The position numbers were made by a program, and so were the translations under genes. A model generated the notes under the pieces. That model was not told the origin of the DNA and ran no database searches. It saw nothing but the letters and a program-made list of their open reading frames with translations. A DNA stretch of 64,000 nucleotides, taken from positions 99,453 through 163,452 of the forward strand of contig NZ_SCMR01000007.1 in NCBI RefSeq assembly GCF_005502885.1, in the 5' to 3' direction. The DNA comes from Microbacterium sp. 2FI. GTDB lineage: Bacteria; Actinomycetota; Actinomycetes; Actinomycetales; Microbacteriaceae. Position 1 is the first letter of the stretch, and each line of letters starts with the position of its first letter. Below, one piece after another: positions 45,012 to 56,296 of this stretch.

Positions 45012-46066
45012 CCGCACCCGCCGAGACCCGCCGCAGCCGGCTGCAGGATCGCCTGCACGACGATGCATCCAGCGAACGGTCGCTCGAGACGCTCGCCCTC
45101 GGGGCCGGCGCCGCCTCTTTCGTCCTCATCGCTCTCGTCGCGATGATCGCGTTCCAGTTCCAGGCCGCGCCCATCTCGGGCCCCGGCTCCCTCGGGCAGT
45201 TCGCCGCGATCTCGGCTGCCGCCGTCGCGGTGGTCACCTTCGTCGCGGGCCGGCTGCTGCTGCGCGACCGCACGCGCGGCGAGAAGCTGCACGCCCTCGA
45301 CATCCTCGACATCGCGGCCCTCGCGATCGCCCACGCAGTCATCGCGCTCCTCGGATGGACGCTGCTCGCCGTGATCCTCGAGCAGGCCTTCATCGGCGCC
45401 GAGGTCTTCCCGCTCGCGGTGCTGGTGCTCGCCGGTGCGACGTCGGCGATGACGGCGTACGTCGTCTTCTACTCGGCGACCCACCTCGATCTGCAGATGC
45501 TGGCCGTGGTCCTCGCGGTGTTCCTCGTCCTCGGCATCCTCGCCAGCATGCTCACCGCGAGCGATCCCGACTGGTGGAAGGACAACCTGAGCGCGCTGGG
45601 CATGACCACCAACGTCTCGGCGCTCGCGTTCAACCTCACCCTCATCGTCGCCGGCTTCCTCGTCACGACGCTCGCACGGTACGCGACGCGGGGCGTCCCG
45701 ACCGAGCACCCGCGCGGCATCGCGCGGGTGCGCACGTGCCTCATCATCGTGGGCGTGTTCCTGGCCCTCGTCGGCGTCTTTCCGGTCAACCTCTTCTTCG
45801 GCATCCACACCGGCGTCGCCTCGGGCATGGTGGTCGCGTTCGGCGTCCTGGTGATCCGTCTCCCTCATTGGATCACCGGCATCCCGCGGCCCTTCGTGCT
45901 GCTGGGCTGGCTCTTCCTCGCTGTGATCCTCGTGCTGTCGGTGCTGTTCGGCGTCGGGTACTACACGCTCACCGCGGTCGAACTCGTCGCCGGCATCCTC
46001 GTCTTCACGTGGATCATCCTCTTCATCCGCAACGCGGCCGCCCTCGAGCAGGACGCGCGGGGCTGA
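45008..46066 (+). CDS. DUF998-like integral membrane protein
   Basis: 352 residues, about nine spans. NLSALGMTTNVSALAFNLTLIVAGFLVT and ALVGVFPVNLFFGIHTGVASGM are DUF998 landmarks. The start ATG overlaps the stop of the transporter gene. A soluble N-terminal stretch of 25 residues precedes the first span. Followed after four bases by the channel gene, so the three form an operon. Function unknown. Confidence 0.8.
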   Translation: MTAPAETRRSRLQDRLHDDASSERSLETLALGAGAASFVLIALVAMIAFQFQAAPISGPGSLGQFAAISAAAVAVVTFVAGRLLLRDRTRGEKLHALDILDIAALAIAHAVIALLGWTLLAVILEQAFIGAEVFPLAVLVLAGATSAMTAYVVFYSATHLDLQMLAVVLAVFLVLGILASMLTASDPDWWKDNLSALGMTTNVSALAFNLTLIVAGFLVTTLARYATRGVPTEHPRGIARVRTCLIIVGVFLALVGVFPVNLFFGIHTGVASGMVVAFGVLVIRLPHWITGIPRPFVLLGWLFLAVILVLSVLFGVGYYTLTAVELVAGILVFTWIILFIRNAAALEQDARG

Positions 46067-46070
46067 GACC

Positions 46071-46787
46071 GTGACCGAGGACCGGTGGCGGGCGCTCACC
46101 TATTGGCCGCTCATCATCGCGTCTGCGGTGTTCATCGTCGCGTATTCGTGGCAGGTGATCGCGAATCTCGAGGGCAACGCCTACGTCGTGACGCGGATCG
46201 CGATGGCGGTCACGTGGGCGATCTTCTTCATCGACTACCTCGTGCGGCTGCTGCTCGCGAGGGCGCGCTGGGTGTGGTTCCGCGGCCACCTGTTCGACCT
46301 CGCCGTCGTCGCCCTCCCCGCCCTGCGGCCGCTGCGGCTCCTCAAGGCGCTGACCGTCGTGCATGTGCTGCAGCGCACGGCCGGCACCGCGCTGCGGAGT
46401 CGGCTCGCGATCTACGGCGCTGGGGCCGCCGCCATCATCATCTGGATCTCCGCGCTGGCAGTCCTCGATGCCGAGCGGCGCTCGGCAGAGTCGAACATCC
46501 TCGACTTCGGCGACGCGGTCTGGTGGGCGTTCGTCACGATCACGACGGTCGGCTACGGCGACTTCTACCCCGTGACGGGGTACGGGCGCGCCGTCGCGGT
46601 GCTGCTGATGTGCGGCGGTGTCGCGATCGTCGGGGTCGTCACGGCGACCCTCGCCTCGTGGGTCATCGAGCGGGCGGCCGCGCGCGGAAACGACACCGAC
46701 GAGCCGGCCACCCGCGGCCAGCTGCGCGAGGTCTCCCGCCAGCTCGCCGAGGTGACGGCCCGCTTGGGGGAGCCGCCCCAGCGCTGA
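46071..46787 (+). CDS. Potassium channel, Kv-like ion channel family
   Basis: 238 residues. Selectivity filter TTVGYGDFYP near residue 157 with a pore helix FGDAVWWAFVTI before it. Earlier spans include a charged segment PALRPLRLLKALTVVHVL that resembles a degenerate S4 with Arg/Lys, so a voltage-sensor-like six-span form is possible. A C-terminal helix (QLREVSRQLAEVTARLGE) may form a tetrameric coiled coil. GTG start. Confidence 0.9.
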   Translation: MTEDRWRALTYWPLIIASAVFIVAYSWQVIANLEGNAYVVTRIAMAVTWAIFFIDYLVRLLLARARWVWFRGHLFDLAVVALPALRPLRLLKALTVVHVLQRTAGTALRSRLAIYGAGAAAIIIWISALAVLDAERRSAESNILDFGDAVWWAFVTITTVGYGDFYPVTGYGRAVAVLLMCGGVAIVGVVTATLASWVIERAAARGNDTDEPATRGQLREVSRQLAEVTARLGEPPQR

Positions 46788-46802
46788 GTCGCGGCTCGGC
46801 GA

Positions 46803-46847
46803 TCACCCCCACCGGGTGACGTCGGGGGTGACGGCGGCGCGTAGCGT
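46803..46847 (+). promoter_or_regulatory. Palindromic operator plus -10 element of arylsulfatase gene
   Basis: TCACCC-CCACC-GGGTGA (46803-46819) is a perfect 6-5-6 palindrome. After exactly 22 bases comes TAGCGT (46842-46847), a good -10 for this organism, but the -35 region has no consensus hexamer. The same layout recurs at 50573-50617 and 50860-50905, so this looks like an activator site. Confidence 0.7.
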
Positions 46848-46881
46848 GTGCGCGCCGAGTCGATGAGCAGAGGACGGACCC

Positions 46882-49248
<2,367 letters not shown>

Positions 49249-49261
49249 CCCTGACGCCGAT

Positions 49262-49290
49262 GAGGGCCGCACCCGGTGGGTGCGGCCCTC
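49262..49290 (+). terminator. Rho-independent-type hairpin after arylsulfatase
   Basis: A perfect 13-bp stem (GAGGGCCGCACCC and GGGTGCGGCCCTC) with the 3-base loop GGT begins 14 bases after the arylsulfatase stop. The stem is very stable; only a weak T-rich tail follows. It separates arylsulfatase from the convergent SHOCT gene and may act in both directions. Confidence 0.85.
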
Positions 49291-49311
49291 ATGCGTGTCA
49301 CTGTGCGCGTG

Positions 49312-49677
49312 TCAGCCCAGCAGCTTGGCCTTCGCGGCGGCGAACTCGTCGTCCGACAGGATTCCCTGGCTGTGGAGCGTGGCCAGCTGCGTCAGCTTGG
49401 CCATCATGTCGTCGGCCGGTGCGGCGGCGGCAGGTGCCGGAGCCGGGGGCGGCGGCGGGGCTGCGGCCTGAGCGTTGGCGACCGCCTGAGCGGCGGCGGC
49501 ATCCATCGCCGCCTGCTGCTGCTGGGCCGCGTATGCCTGCTCCTGCTGCGAGTTGTACGCCTTCTCCTGCTGATGCCGGGCGACGCTTCCCGAGACCGCC
49601 GTGGCGGTGCCGGCGACGACGGCCGTGCGGGCGGCCATGCCGATGAGGCCGGGGCGGCCCCTTCTTCCGAGTGGCAT
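49312..49677 (-). CDS. SHOCT domain protein
   Basis: 121 residues. Short hydrophobic N-terminal stretch (MAARTAVVAGTATAVSGSVA), a Gln/Ala-rich coiled segment (HQQEKAYNSQQEQAYAAQQQQ) and a Pro/Ala linker lead to the C-terminal SHOCT domain KLTQLATLHSQGILSDDEFAAAKAKLL. SHOCT domains are short oligomerisation modules at protein ends. Last gene of the leftward cluster that begins near 50838. Confidence 0.85.
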   Translation of the reverse strand: MPLGRRGRPGLIGMAARTAVVAGTATAVSGSVARHQQEKAYNSQQEQAYAAQQQQAAMDAAAAQAVANAQAAAPPPPPAPAPAAAAPADDMMAKLTQLATLHSQGILSDDEFAAAKAKLLG

Positions 49678-49696
49678 TGTCTTCTCCTTCAGTCCT

Positions 49697-50116
49697 TCAG
49701 TCGGCGTTGTCTGCGAGGAACGCGTTCACGATGGGAGCGGGGATGCCCTCGCGCGCGATCACGGCGCCCCCCGCGTTGTAGAGCGCCGACGCGAACGCCT
49801 TCGCCCACAGCAGCTCGACGACGAGGATCGCCGCCGACGACCCCGGTGCGAGGCTCTCAGCGAGGTAGAGGATGTCTTCCTCGCCCGCGAGACCCGCCAG
49901 GTCGAGGGCGGGCACGCCGCCGTCGTCGGTCGTGTCGGACAGCTCGAGGATCTCGAGCTCGCCCTCGGGCGAACGCCGAGCGAACACGAGGTCGAGCACG
50001 TTCACAGTGCCCGCGGCCACCAGATCGTCGATCGCCGCGAGCACCGCGGGACCGGGCCGGTCGCCGTCGAAGCCGATCGCGTAGAGCTCGATGGGCCCGT
50101 AGTCGAATGTCGTCAT
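49697..50116 (-). CDS. DUF6325-like protein
   Basis: 139 residues. YGPIELYAIGFDGDRPGPAVLAAIDDLVAAGTVNVLDLVFARR at the start and SSAAILVVELLWAKAFASALYNAGGAVIAREGIPAPIVNAFLAD at the end match the small family found beside SHOCT proteins in actinobacteria. No membrane span or catalytic motif. It lies 28 bases after the SHOCT-bearing membrane protein gene and 19 bases before the other SHOCT gene, so one operon. Function unknown. Confidence 0.8.
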   Translation of the reverse strand: MTTFDYGPIELYAIGFDGDRPGPAVLAAIDDLVAAGTVNVLDLVFARRSPEGELEILELSDTTDDGGVPALDLAGLAGEEDILYLAESLAPGSSAAILVVELLWAKAFASALYNAGGAVIAREGIPAPIVNAFLADNAD

Positions 50117-50144
50117 CTGTTCCTCCTGGTTGTGGTCGGTGAGG

Positions 50145-50525
50145 TCAGCTCGCGAGGGCTTTGGCCTTCAGCGCGTCGAATTCGGCCTGCGTGACTGCGC
50201 CGGCATCCAGCAGCGACTTCGCCTTGGCGATGTCGTCGGCGGCGCTCGAGGTGCCTGCGGTCGCGCGGATGTAGGCATCCTGCTGGGACTGCATCGCCTG
50301 CATGGTCTCGGCCTGGCGGCGGGCCATGCCCGGGCCTCGCGCGATCAGGTAGATCAGCGCCGTGAGGAAGGGCACGAAGATCAGGAAGATGATCCAGGCG
50401 GCCTTGCCCCAGCCATTCAACTCGGAGTCGCGGAAGAGGTCGCCGAAGATCGAGAACAGCACCATCAGGTAGGAGATGAACACGAACGCCCAGAAGAACC
50501 AGGCGACCCAAGACCAGAGATCCAT
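50145..50525 (-). CDS. Membrane protein with phospholipase-D-nuclease-like N-terminus and SHOCT domain
   Basis: 126 residues. Two spans (MDLWSWVAWFFWAFVFISYLMVLFSIF and WGKAAWIIFLIFVPFLTALIYLI) with the DLFRDSELNGWGKA loop form a PLDc_N-like module. A linker with AETMQAMQSQQDAYIRA leads to the SHOCT domain IAKAKSLLDAGAVTQAEFDALKAKAL. The ATG at 50525 is favoured (GGGA upstream); an ATG at 50537 is possible. It has its own operator/-10 at 50573-50617. Confidence 0.85.
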   Translation of the reverse strand: MDLWSWVAWFFWAFVFISYLMVLFSIFGDLFRDSELNGWGKAAWIIFLIFVPFLTALIYLIARGPGMARRQAETMQAMQSQQDAYIRATAGTSSAADDIAKAKSLLDAGAVTQAEFDALKAKALAS

Positions 50526-50572
50526 GACATTTCCCATCGTGAAGGGCGGGTCGGATGCCCGCCACTGTGTCG

Positions 50573-50617
50573 AAGCTACGTCCGGCGGCATCCGTCGACG
50601 TCACCCGGTGCGGGTGA
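50573..50617 (-). promoter_or_regulatory. Palindromic operator plus -10 element of SHOCT operon
   Basis: TCACCC-GGTGC-GGGTGA (50601-50617) is a perfect palindrome with a 5-base spacer. On the minus strand it is followed after exactly 22 bases by TAGCTT (50573-50578). Spacing and sequence match the arylsulfatase promoter at 46803-46847. No consensus -35 is present, pointing to an activator-dependent promoter. Confidence 0.7.
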
Positions 50618-50619
50618 CA

Positions 50620-50838
50620 CTACCGCGTCTGGGTTTCCACCGGGTTGACGGAGACGACCTCGATGTGGAGGCCGTCGAAAAGGGCGAGTAGTCCCAGCAG
50701 CTTCGCCTGGTCGGGGATCGCACCGACGACGCTCGTGAGTCCCTGCTCATCGGTGTCGACGGTGAAGCCGTCCAGCGCGGCGATCAGGTCGGGCCCGAGG
50801 CGCCCGCGAACCACCACTTCGACAGTCTGAGCGGTCAT
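50620..50838 (-). CDS. Small protein of unknown function (72 residues)
   Basis: Product begins MTAQTVEVVVRGRLGPDLIA and ends SVNPVETQTR. A likely small alpha/beta fold (VEVVVRGRLG strand, DLIAALDGF helix, LTSVVGAIPDQAKLLGLLALFDGLHIEVVSV). Similar short proteins accompany the SHOCT/DUF6325 genes in actinobacteria, as far as I recall. First gene of the leftward cluster and divergent from the LuxR regulator, with the third operator copy between them. Confidence 0.75.
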   Translation of the reverse strand: MTAQTVEVVVRGRLGPDLIAALDGFTVDTDEQGLTSVVGAIPDQAKLLGLLALFDGLHIEVVSVNPVETQTR

Positions 50839-50859
50839 GTCGGCATCCTCTCCGCCTGC

Positions 50860-50905
50860 ATTCTGACCGTGCGCCGTTCGCCCGGGCGTCACCCGTGTGG
50901 GATGA
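50860..50905 (-). promoter_or_regulatory. Third operator and -10 element in gap between small protein and LuxR gene
   Basis: TCACCC-GTGTG-GGATGA on the plus strand (50889-50905), one base off a perfect palindrome. On the minus strand it is followed after 23 bases by CAGAAT (50860-50865), a 4/6 match to the -10 consensus. The layout copies the other two sites. On the plus strand it lies 41 bases before the LuxR start, so autoregulation is possible. Confidence 0.6.
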
Positions 50906-50946
50906 TTCCGACAGTGCGAGCACTCCACCCCCGGACGGAGAGCGAT

Positions 50947-53550
50947 ATGGCTGCCAGCGGTGCGCGACGGATCCCTGGACACGCGATCGACCGGCCGGCG
51001 CTGCGATCCCAGTTGGATGCCGGGATCGAAGGGCCCCTGGTGCTCGTCGTCGCGCCCGCGGGATCGGGCAAGTCGGTCCTCCTGTCGCAGTGGGTGCGGA
51101 GTCGGTCCGACCTGCGCTTCGCGTGGCTCGACATCACCCCCGCCGACGTCGACGTCTCATTGTTCTCGCAGCGGCTGACAGCGGCGATCGCCGACGCTGC
51201 GCCCGGCGCGCCGGTGCCGTCGGCGCCGGTTGCGAACGCGGAGGGCGGCCTCGGTGAGGCGTACCTCGAAGAACTCGCCTACGGCCTCGCCGACGCGGGC
51301 GAGATCGTCCTCGTCTTCGACGACCTCGACCGGATCGCCGGGAGTCCGGTTCTCCCGGATCTGTGGCGGCTCGTCGACCTCCTGCCGCCGAACGCGCACG
51401 CCGTGTTCGCCTCGCGCATGGATCTCCAGCTCGGCTGGAGCCGCCACCGCCTCGAGCACGCGCTTGTCGAGATCCGTCAGCGCGAGCTCGCCTTCGACGA
51501 CGACGAGACCGCGCGCGTGCTGGTCCGGATCATGAAGCGACCGGTAGCGGAGTCGACTGCAACGGCGGTCACGGCGCGCACCGAAGGCTGGGCGGTCGGC
51601 GTCCAGCTGGCCGCGCTGCGGCTCCGATTCGCCGATGATCCCGCCGCAGTCGTCGACGGCTTCGCCGGAACCGATCGCCTGGTCGTCGACTATCTCAGCG
51701 AAGAGGTGCTCGACGCGCAGAGCGCATCGCGGCGCACGTCGCTCACGAGGCTCTCGGTGCTCGAAGAGCTGTGCGCGGGCCTCGTCGAAGCGGTCGCGGG
51801 AGAGGCGGACGGCGCCGGGTTCCTCGAGGCGCTCGAGCACGACTCCATGTTCGTCATCGCCGATCCGGTTCGCCCGGGGTGGTTCCGCTTCCATCACCTG
51901 TTCCGAGACCTCCTGCGCTATCGCCTTCGCGCCGAGGACTCGCTCGCCGAGGGACGGCTGCTCACGGCGGCTGCCGACTGGCACCTCGCGCAGGGGGATC
52001 GCGCCGCCGCGATCGACGCGCTGCTGCGTGCCCGCCGCTGGGGTGCCGCGCTCGATCTCGTGCTCGTCGCAGGACGTGACGTGTACGAGGACGTCCGCAC
52101 GTCGACCGTCGCGCGATGGCTCGCGCAGGTTCCCGCCGAGGTGCGTGCGCAGCGCACCGACGTCGTGCTGCTGACGGCGCTCGTCGAGGGGATGAACGGA
52201 CGCGGGGCCTACGCCGCCGACACGTTCCGCGAGGTCATCGCGAGCGACGGGGCGACGGTGGGGGAGCGCCAGGTCGCCCGCGCCTACCTCGCCGTGTGCG
52301 TGCAGTTCCAGCCGCACCCGGAGCTCTACCTGGAGGCTGCCCGGCTTTCGCTGGAAGACCTGGCGGCCCACTCCGACGCCGAACTGCCCGACCTCATGGG
52401 GCTCACCTCGCGCTCGCTGCTGGTCACGGTGAGCACGGCCGCCCTCGGTCGCGCCCACTTCTTCCTCGGTGAGCTGGATGCCGCGCGCGCTGCCGTCGAA
52501 GCCGCGCTGGCAACGCCCGGCATCGCGTATACGCCGTATCGGGTGCACGCCCTCGGCAGCCTCGCGCTCGCCGAGGCATTCGACGGGGCGCTGAACGCCG
52601 CGGCGGCGCACGCTGACGAGGCCCTCGCCATCGCACGCGACTTCGATCTTCTGTCCCACCCCGCCCCCGCTGATGCCTACCTGGCGCGAGCGGTCGTGGC
52701 GATCCAGCGCGGCGAGCCCGACGACGGGGCGCTCGCACTGGCTGAGGGGGGCCTCCGGGCGGCGGCGAACGGTCGCACGCAGCTCATGTGGATCGCGCGC
52801 CTCGCTGCCAAGCTCATCGATCCGCTCGCACTCGATGCCGCAGCCGACGAACCCGCCGGCCCGCCCCCGCCGCTCGTGCGTGCCTCGATGATGGCCATCG
52901 AGCTGCGACGCGAGCGCCTGCGCGGAGTCTTCGTCGCGGCACCCATGCATCCTCGCCCGCCCGATTGGTCGCCGCTCGCCTTCGAGGAGGTGGCGGCCTT
53001 CCTCGCCGCGGGCCAGCCGAGCGCTGCGCGCGAACGGATGCCGCGGGCGGTCGCGCCCGAGCGCGCGACGCGGTCGGTTCTCCCCGCCATCAAGCAGGAG
53101 GTGCTCGAGGCCTGGACGCTGGCCCTCGAGGGGCGCGTGACCGAGGCGCGCGCACTTCTCGATGATGCGCTTCGCAGGGCCGAGCCGGAGTGGCTCGTGC
53201 ATCCGTTCGTGCGGGCGGGGCCCGACGTCGCCGACCTCATCGACAAGCTGCCGGGCAATCCGACCGCTTTCCGTCGCTTCGTCGTGAAGCGCACGCGGGC
53301 CGCGTCCGGGAACGGGCGAGACCGGCTCGTGGAGGAGCTCACGCCACGCGAGCTCGAGATCCTCGCCTACCTCCCCACTCGGCTCACGATCTCCGACATC
53401 GCGGCGCGCTGCTTCGTCTCGACCAACACCGTCAAGACGCATGTCGGGCACATCTATCGCAAGCTCGATGTGCCCGGGCGGGATGCCGCCATCACCCGCG
53501 CCGTCGAACTCGGGCTGCTGGACGCGCACGAAATCGCCCGCGTGGGGTGA
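50947..53550 (+). CDS. MalT/LAL-type LuxR-family transcriptional regulator
   Basis: 867 residues. N-terminal STAND NTPase with Walker A APAGSGKSVLLSQ (about residues 36-48), WLDITPADVDVSLF and Walker B VLVFDDLDRIAG. A helical TPR-like central part follows (AADTFREVIASDGATV, LAEAFDGALNAAAAHADEAL), then the C-terminal LuxR HTH LTPRELEILAYLPTRLTISDIAARCFVSTNTVKTHVGHIYRKL. Start ATG at 50947 is preceded by GGAG; an in-frame upstream ATG at 50902 falls in the operator. Such proteins are inducer- and ATP-dependent activators, so it is the best candidate to bind the TCACCC-N5-GGGTGA sites. Confidence 0.9.
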   Translation: MAASGARRIPGHAIDRPALRSQLDAGIEGPLVLVVAPAGSGKSVLLSQWVRSRSDLRFAWLDITPADVDVSLFSQRLTAAIADAAPGAPVPSAPVANAEGGLGEAYLEELAYGLADAGEIVLVFDDLDRIAGSPVLPDLWRLVDLLPPNAHAVFASRMDLQLGWSRHRLEHALVEIRQRELAFDDDETARVLVRIMKRPVAESTATAVTARTEGWAVGVQLAALRLRFADDPAAVVDGFAGTDRLVVDYLSEEVLDAQSASRRTSLTRLSVLEELCAGLVEAVAGEADGAGFLEALEHDSMFVIADPVRPGWFRFHHLFRDLLRYRLRAEDSLAEGRLLTAAADWHLAQGDRAAAIDALLRARRWGAALDLVLVAGRDVYEDVRTSTVARWLAQVPAEVRAQRTDVVLLTALVEGMNGRGAYAADTFREVIASDGATVGERQVARAYLAVCVQFQPHPELYLEAARLSLEDLAAHSDAELPDLMGLTSRSLLVTVSTAALGRAHFFLGELDAARAAVEAALATPGIAYTPYRVHALGSLALAEAFDGALNAAAAHADEALAIARDFDLLSHPAPADAYLARAVVAIQRGEPDDGALALAEGGLRAAANGRTQLMWIARLAAKLIDPLALDAAADEPAGPPPPLVRASMMAIELRRERLRGVFVAAPMHPRPPDWSPLAFEEVAAFLAAGQPSAARERMPRAVAPERATRSVLPAIKQEVLEAWTLALEGRVTEARALLDDALRRAEPEWLVHPFVRAGPDVADLIDKLPGNPTAFRRFVVKRTRAASGNGRDRLVEELTPRELEILAYLPTRLTISDIAARCFVSTNTVKTHVGHIYRKLDVPGRDAAITRAVELGLLDAHEIARVG

Positions 53551-53585
53551 AGCGTCGCGCGTGAGATGCGCGCCATCATTTCCTC

Positions 53586-54719
53586 ATGACTGTGCCGCTC
53601 GACCCCGCAGACCCGGCCGACACGCTCCCGGCCCCGCCGGATCCGCGCGCGCGGCCGTCGCGACTGGGCGTCCTCGCCGATCTCGACAAGCCGCTCGTGA
53701 GCGGCTTCCTCGTGACGCTTGGGGTGCTGGCCGCGCTTCTGCTCGGCAGCGCACTCGGGACGATCGGGACGATCATCGTCTACATCGTCCTGGCATTGTT
53801 CCTCGCTGTCGGACTCGATCCCATGGTCCGCCTGCTCGAGCGCCACGGCCGCAGCCGCCCCACGGGCATCGCGATCGTCTTCGGCAGCTTCACGCTCGTG
53901 TTCGCCGCGTTCCTCGTCTTCGTCCTGCCGCCCGTGATCGGCCAGGTGGCGCAGCTGTTCGAGCTCATTCCCGAGGCGATCTCCGGCATCCCCGACTCGC
54001 TGTGGTTCGCAGGCCTCACCCCCGACGCGCAGGCCGCGGTCACCGGCTTCATCGAGCAGCTGTCGGCGTGGGCGTCGAGCCCATCGACGATTGCGGCTCT
54101 CTCCGGCGGAGTGCTGCTGATCGGGGTCGGGTTCATCAGCGCCGTGTCTGCCGGCTTCATCGTCGTGGCGCTCACGCTCTACTTCCTCGCCTCGCTGTCG
54201 TCGATGAAGGAGGCGATGTACTCGCTGGCACCGGCGCACAGCCGCGCGCGCCTCGCCGACCTCACCGAGCGCATCACGTCGTCGGTCGGAAGCTCGCTCA
54301 TCGGCTCGGTCACGCTGTCGACCTTCAATGCGGCGACCGTCTTCGTGCTCCACCTCGTCATCGGCCTGCCGTTCCCGGCGCTGATGGCGGTGGTCGCGTT
54401 CGTGATCACCCTCATCCCGTTGTTCGGCTCGGTGATCTTCTGGGTGCTGGCCTCGGTGATCGCGCTCTTCACGAGCCCGCTGCAGGCACTCATCTTCGCG
54501 ATCGCCTACCTCATCTACATCCAGCTCGAGTCGTACGTCATCAGCCCGCGGGTCATGAACAAGGCGATCTCGATCCCGGCGGCCCTCGTGCTCATCGGCG
54601 CGCTCGTCGGCGGCGCGCTCATGGGCATCATCGGGGTGCTCGTCGCGCTCCCCGTCATGGCGTCGATCCTGCTCATCATCCGCGAGGTCGTCGTGCCGAA
54701 GCAGGATCTGAAGCTCTGA
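53586..54719 (+). CDS. AI-2E family transporter (second of two)
   Basis: 377 residues with about eight spans. TIIVYIVLALFLAVGLDPMVRLLERHGRSR is near the N-terminus, LYFLASLSSMKEAMYSLAPAHSRARLADLTERITSSVGSSLIGSVTLSTFNAATVF in the middle and NKAISIPAALVLIGALVGGALMGIIGVLVALPVMASILLIIREVV at the end. The N-terminal tail is Pro/Asp-rich. ATG 35 bases after the LuxR stop. It is a different branch from the transporter at 43875. Exports an unknown small molecule. Confidence 0.9.
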   Translation: MTVPLDPADPADTLPAPPDPRARPSRLGVLADLDKPLVSGFLVTLGVLAALLLGSALGTIGTIIVYIVLALFLAVGLDPMVRLLERHGRSRPTGIAIVFGSFTLVFAAFLVFVLPPVIGQVAQLFELIPEAISGIPDSLWFAGLTPDAQAAVTGFIEQLSAWASSPSTIAALSGGVLLIGVGFISAVSAGFIVVALTLYFLASLSSMKEAMYSLAPAHSRARLADLTERITSSVGSSLIGSVTLSTFNAATVFVLHLVIGLPFPALMAVVAFVITLIPLFGSVIFWVLASVIALFTSPLQALIFAIAYLIYIQLESYVISPRVMNKAISIPAALVLIGALVGGALMGIIGVLVALPVMASILLIIREVVVPKQDLKL

Positions 54720-54725
54720 CGCGCC

Positions 54726-55556
54726 TCAGCCGCCGTCGTTCACCCGATCCCGCCACTCCAGCAGCGGAGTGAGCGCGCTCAGGTCGTAGTCGGGTCCGTC
54801 GATCGCGGGGATGAGGAGGCGGAATCCGAGCGCGTGCAGGCGCGCCGGGGCATCGTCCTCGAGCAGCGGTCCGAACCCGCGGATCGTGAAGCCGGTCGAC
54901 AGTTCGATCTCTGCCGGGTCGCGGCCTTCGCGCGCACACCACTCGTGGAGGACGCCGATCTTGCGCGGCATGTCGTCGAGCCGCGTGAAGGTGTGCCAGA
55001 TGTCGGCGTGCTGAGCGACCAGCCGCAGCGTCTTGCGCTCACCCTGCCCGCCGATGAGGACCGGGATCCGGCGGGTCGGGGCCGGGTTCAGCCGGTCCCA
55101 GCGCGAGCGGATGCGGGGCAGGTCGGCGGCGAGTGCGTCGAGCCGCGAGCCCACGGTTCCGAATTCGTAGCCGTACGCGTCGTAGTCGGGCTCGGCCCAG
55201 CCGGACCCCGTGCCGAAGATCAGTCGCCCGGTGCCGGTGCCGCGCGCGCTGATGTGATCGACGGTCCGGGCCATGTCCGCCTGCAGATCGGGGTTTCGGT
55301 ACGAGCTGCAGTTCACGAGCGGCCCGAACTGCACGCGCTCGGTGATCTCGGCCATCGCGGCGAGCACCGTCCACGCCTCGAAATGCTCGGCGTCCATCGG
55401 CTCGGTGAGCGGAAAGAAGTGGTCCCAGTTGAAGATCGCGTCGACGCCGAGATCCTCGGCGCGCAGCACCGCGTCGCGATACGCGGCGTACGAGCCGTGC
55501 TGCGGCGCGAGCTGCACCCCGATGCGGACGGGGCGGTGCGTGGCGGGGTGGTTCAC
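54726..55556 (-). CDS. LLM-class flavin- or F420-dependent oxidoreductase
   Basis: 276 residues. Luciferase-like barrel: [39 protein letters not shown] at the N-terminus, [41 protein letters not shown]-type segment, and [25 protein letters not shown]. The non-prolyl cis-peptide region and short length suggest an F420-dependent member, as common in actinobacteria. GTG at 55556 with a distant GAGGAAGG. Convergent with the transporter before it. Substrate unknown. Confidence 0.88.
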   Translation of the reverse strand: [276 protein letters not shown]

Positions 55557-55582
55557 GGGGTCTCGGGCCTTCCTCGAGTCGC

Positions 55583-56176
55583 TCAGGCGGGGTCGATGCG
55601 CAGCACCCCGGGGGTCTCGCCGACGGCGAGATCCTCGACGATGCGCACCGTGCGGGCGAGGTCGTCGATCGAGCCGACGACGATGCCGAAGCGCTCGCGG
55701 TCTGAGCACACGGCGGTGACCGTGACGAAGTGCGTGCCGGTGTCCCATGTGTAGGTCGCGAACGGCGGGGTGCGCGGATCGGCGGGGAGCGGCATCGCGA
55801 GCTTCTCGCCCACGCCCAGGTGCTGGCTTCGGAAAGACTCGGTGTCGTCGTACTCCATCGGCATCATGGCGCGCGAGGTGCGCAGCTGCGGTGTGGCCTC
55901 CTGCACCTGGGCCATCGCGACCAGCAGGTCGGGGTCGCTCTTCCAGACCCACACGAGCACACGTCCGGCGGCCTGCTTCATGAGGAACGGCGCCGCCTGA
56001 CTCATCGTCCACGCGAGGAAGCCGCTGCCGCGCCGTTCGGTGTGACCCATAGCGCGATTGGCCTGGGTGAGCAGCATCCGGATCGCCGCCTTGCGATGGC
56101 GACGCCCGCGGATGCCGAGCGAATCGGTGACCGGAACCCAGAGCGTCGGGTCGGCGTCGGCCTGAAGTCGGGGCAT
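55583..56176 (-). CDS. Protein of unknown function (197 residues)
   Basis: ATG with a GGAGGC Shine-Dalgarno. N-terminus ADADPTLWVPVTDSLGIRGRRHRKAAIRMLLTQANRAMGHTERRG; a hydrophobic helix FLAWTMSQAAPFLMKQAAGRVLVWVW near residue 60; C-terminal ATYTWDTGTHFVTVTAVCSDRERFGIVVGSIDDLARTVRIVEDLAVG reads like a beta-rich domain. It has no signal peptide or known motif. It is upstream of the oxidoreductase on the same strand (26-base gap), so possibly co-transcribed. I do not recognise the family. Confidence 0.7.
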   Translation of the reverse strand: MPRLQADADPTLWVPVTDSLGIRGRRHRKAAIRMLLTQANRAMGHTERRGSGFLAWTMSQAAPFLMKQAAGRVLVWVWKSDPDLLVAMAQVQEATPQLRTSRAMMPMEYDDTESFRSQHLGVGEKLAMPLPADPRTPPFATYTWDTGTHFVTVTAVCSDRERFGIVVGSIDDLARTVRIVEDLAVGETPGVLRIDPA

Positions 56177-56296
56177 GCCTCCAGCGTACGTGGCCCGGTG
56201 ATCCGGCCCGCCGGGAGCCCCTCGGGTACAGTTGACTCCGCGCGTGAACACCCCTCGCCGCGCCGCCCCCCGCCGCACAGACAGGCCATCGACCCC

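Noticed and set aside
50881..50946. Earlier start (ATG at 50902) for the LuxR-type regulator
   Set aside because: It lies within the operator palindrome and lacks a Shine-Dalgarno, while ATG 50947 has GGAG upstream and fits the family start.
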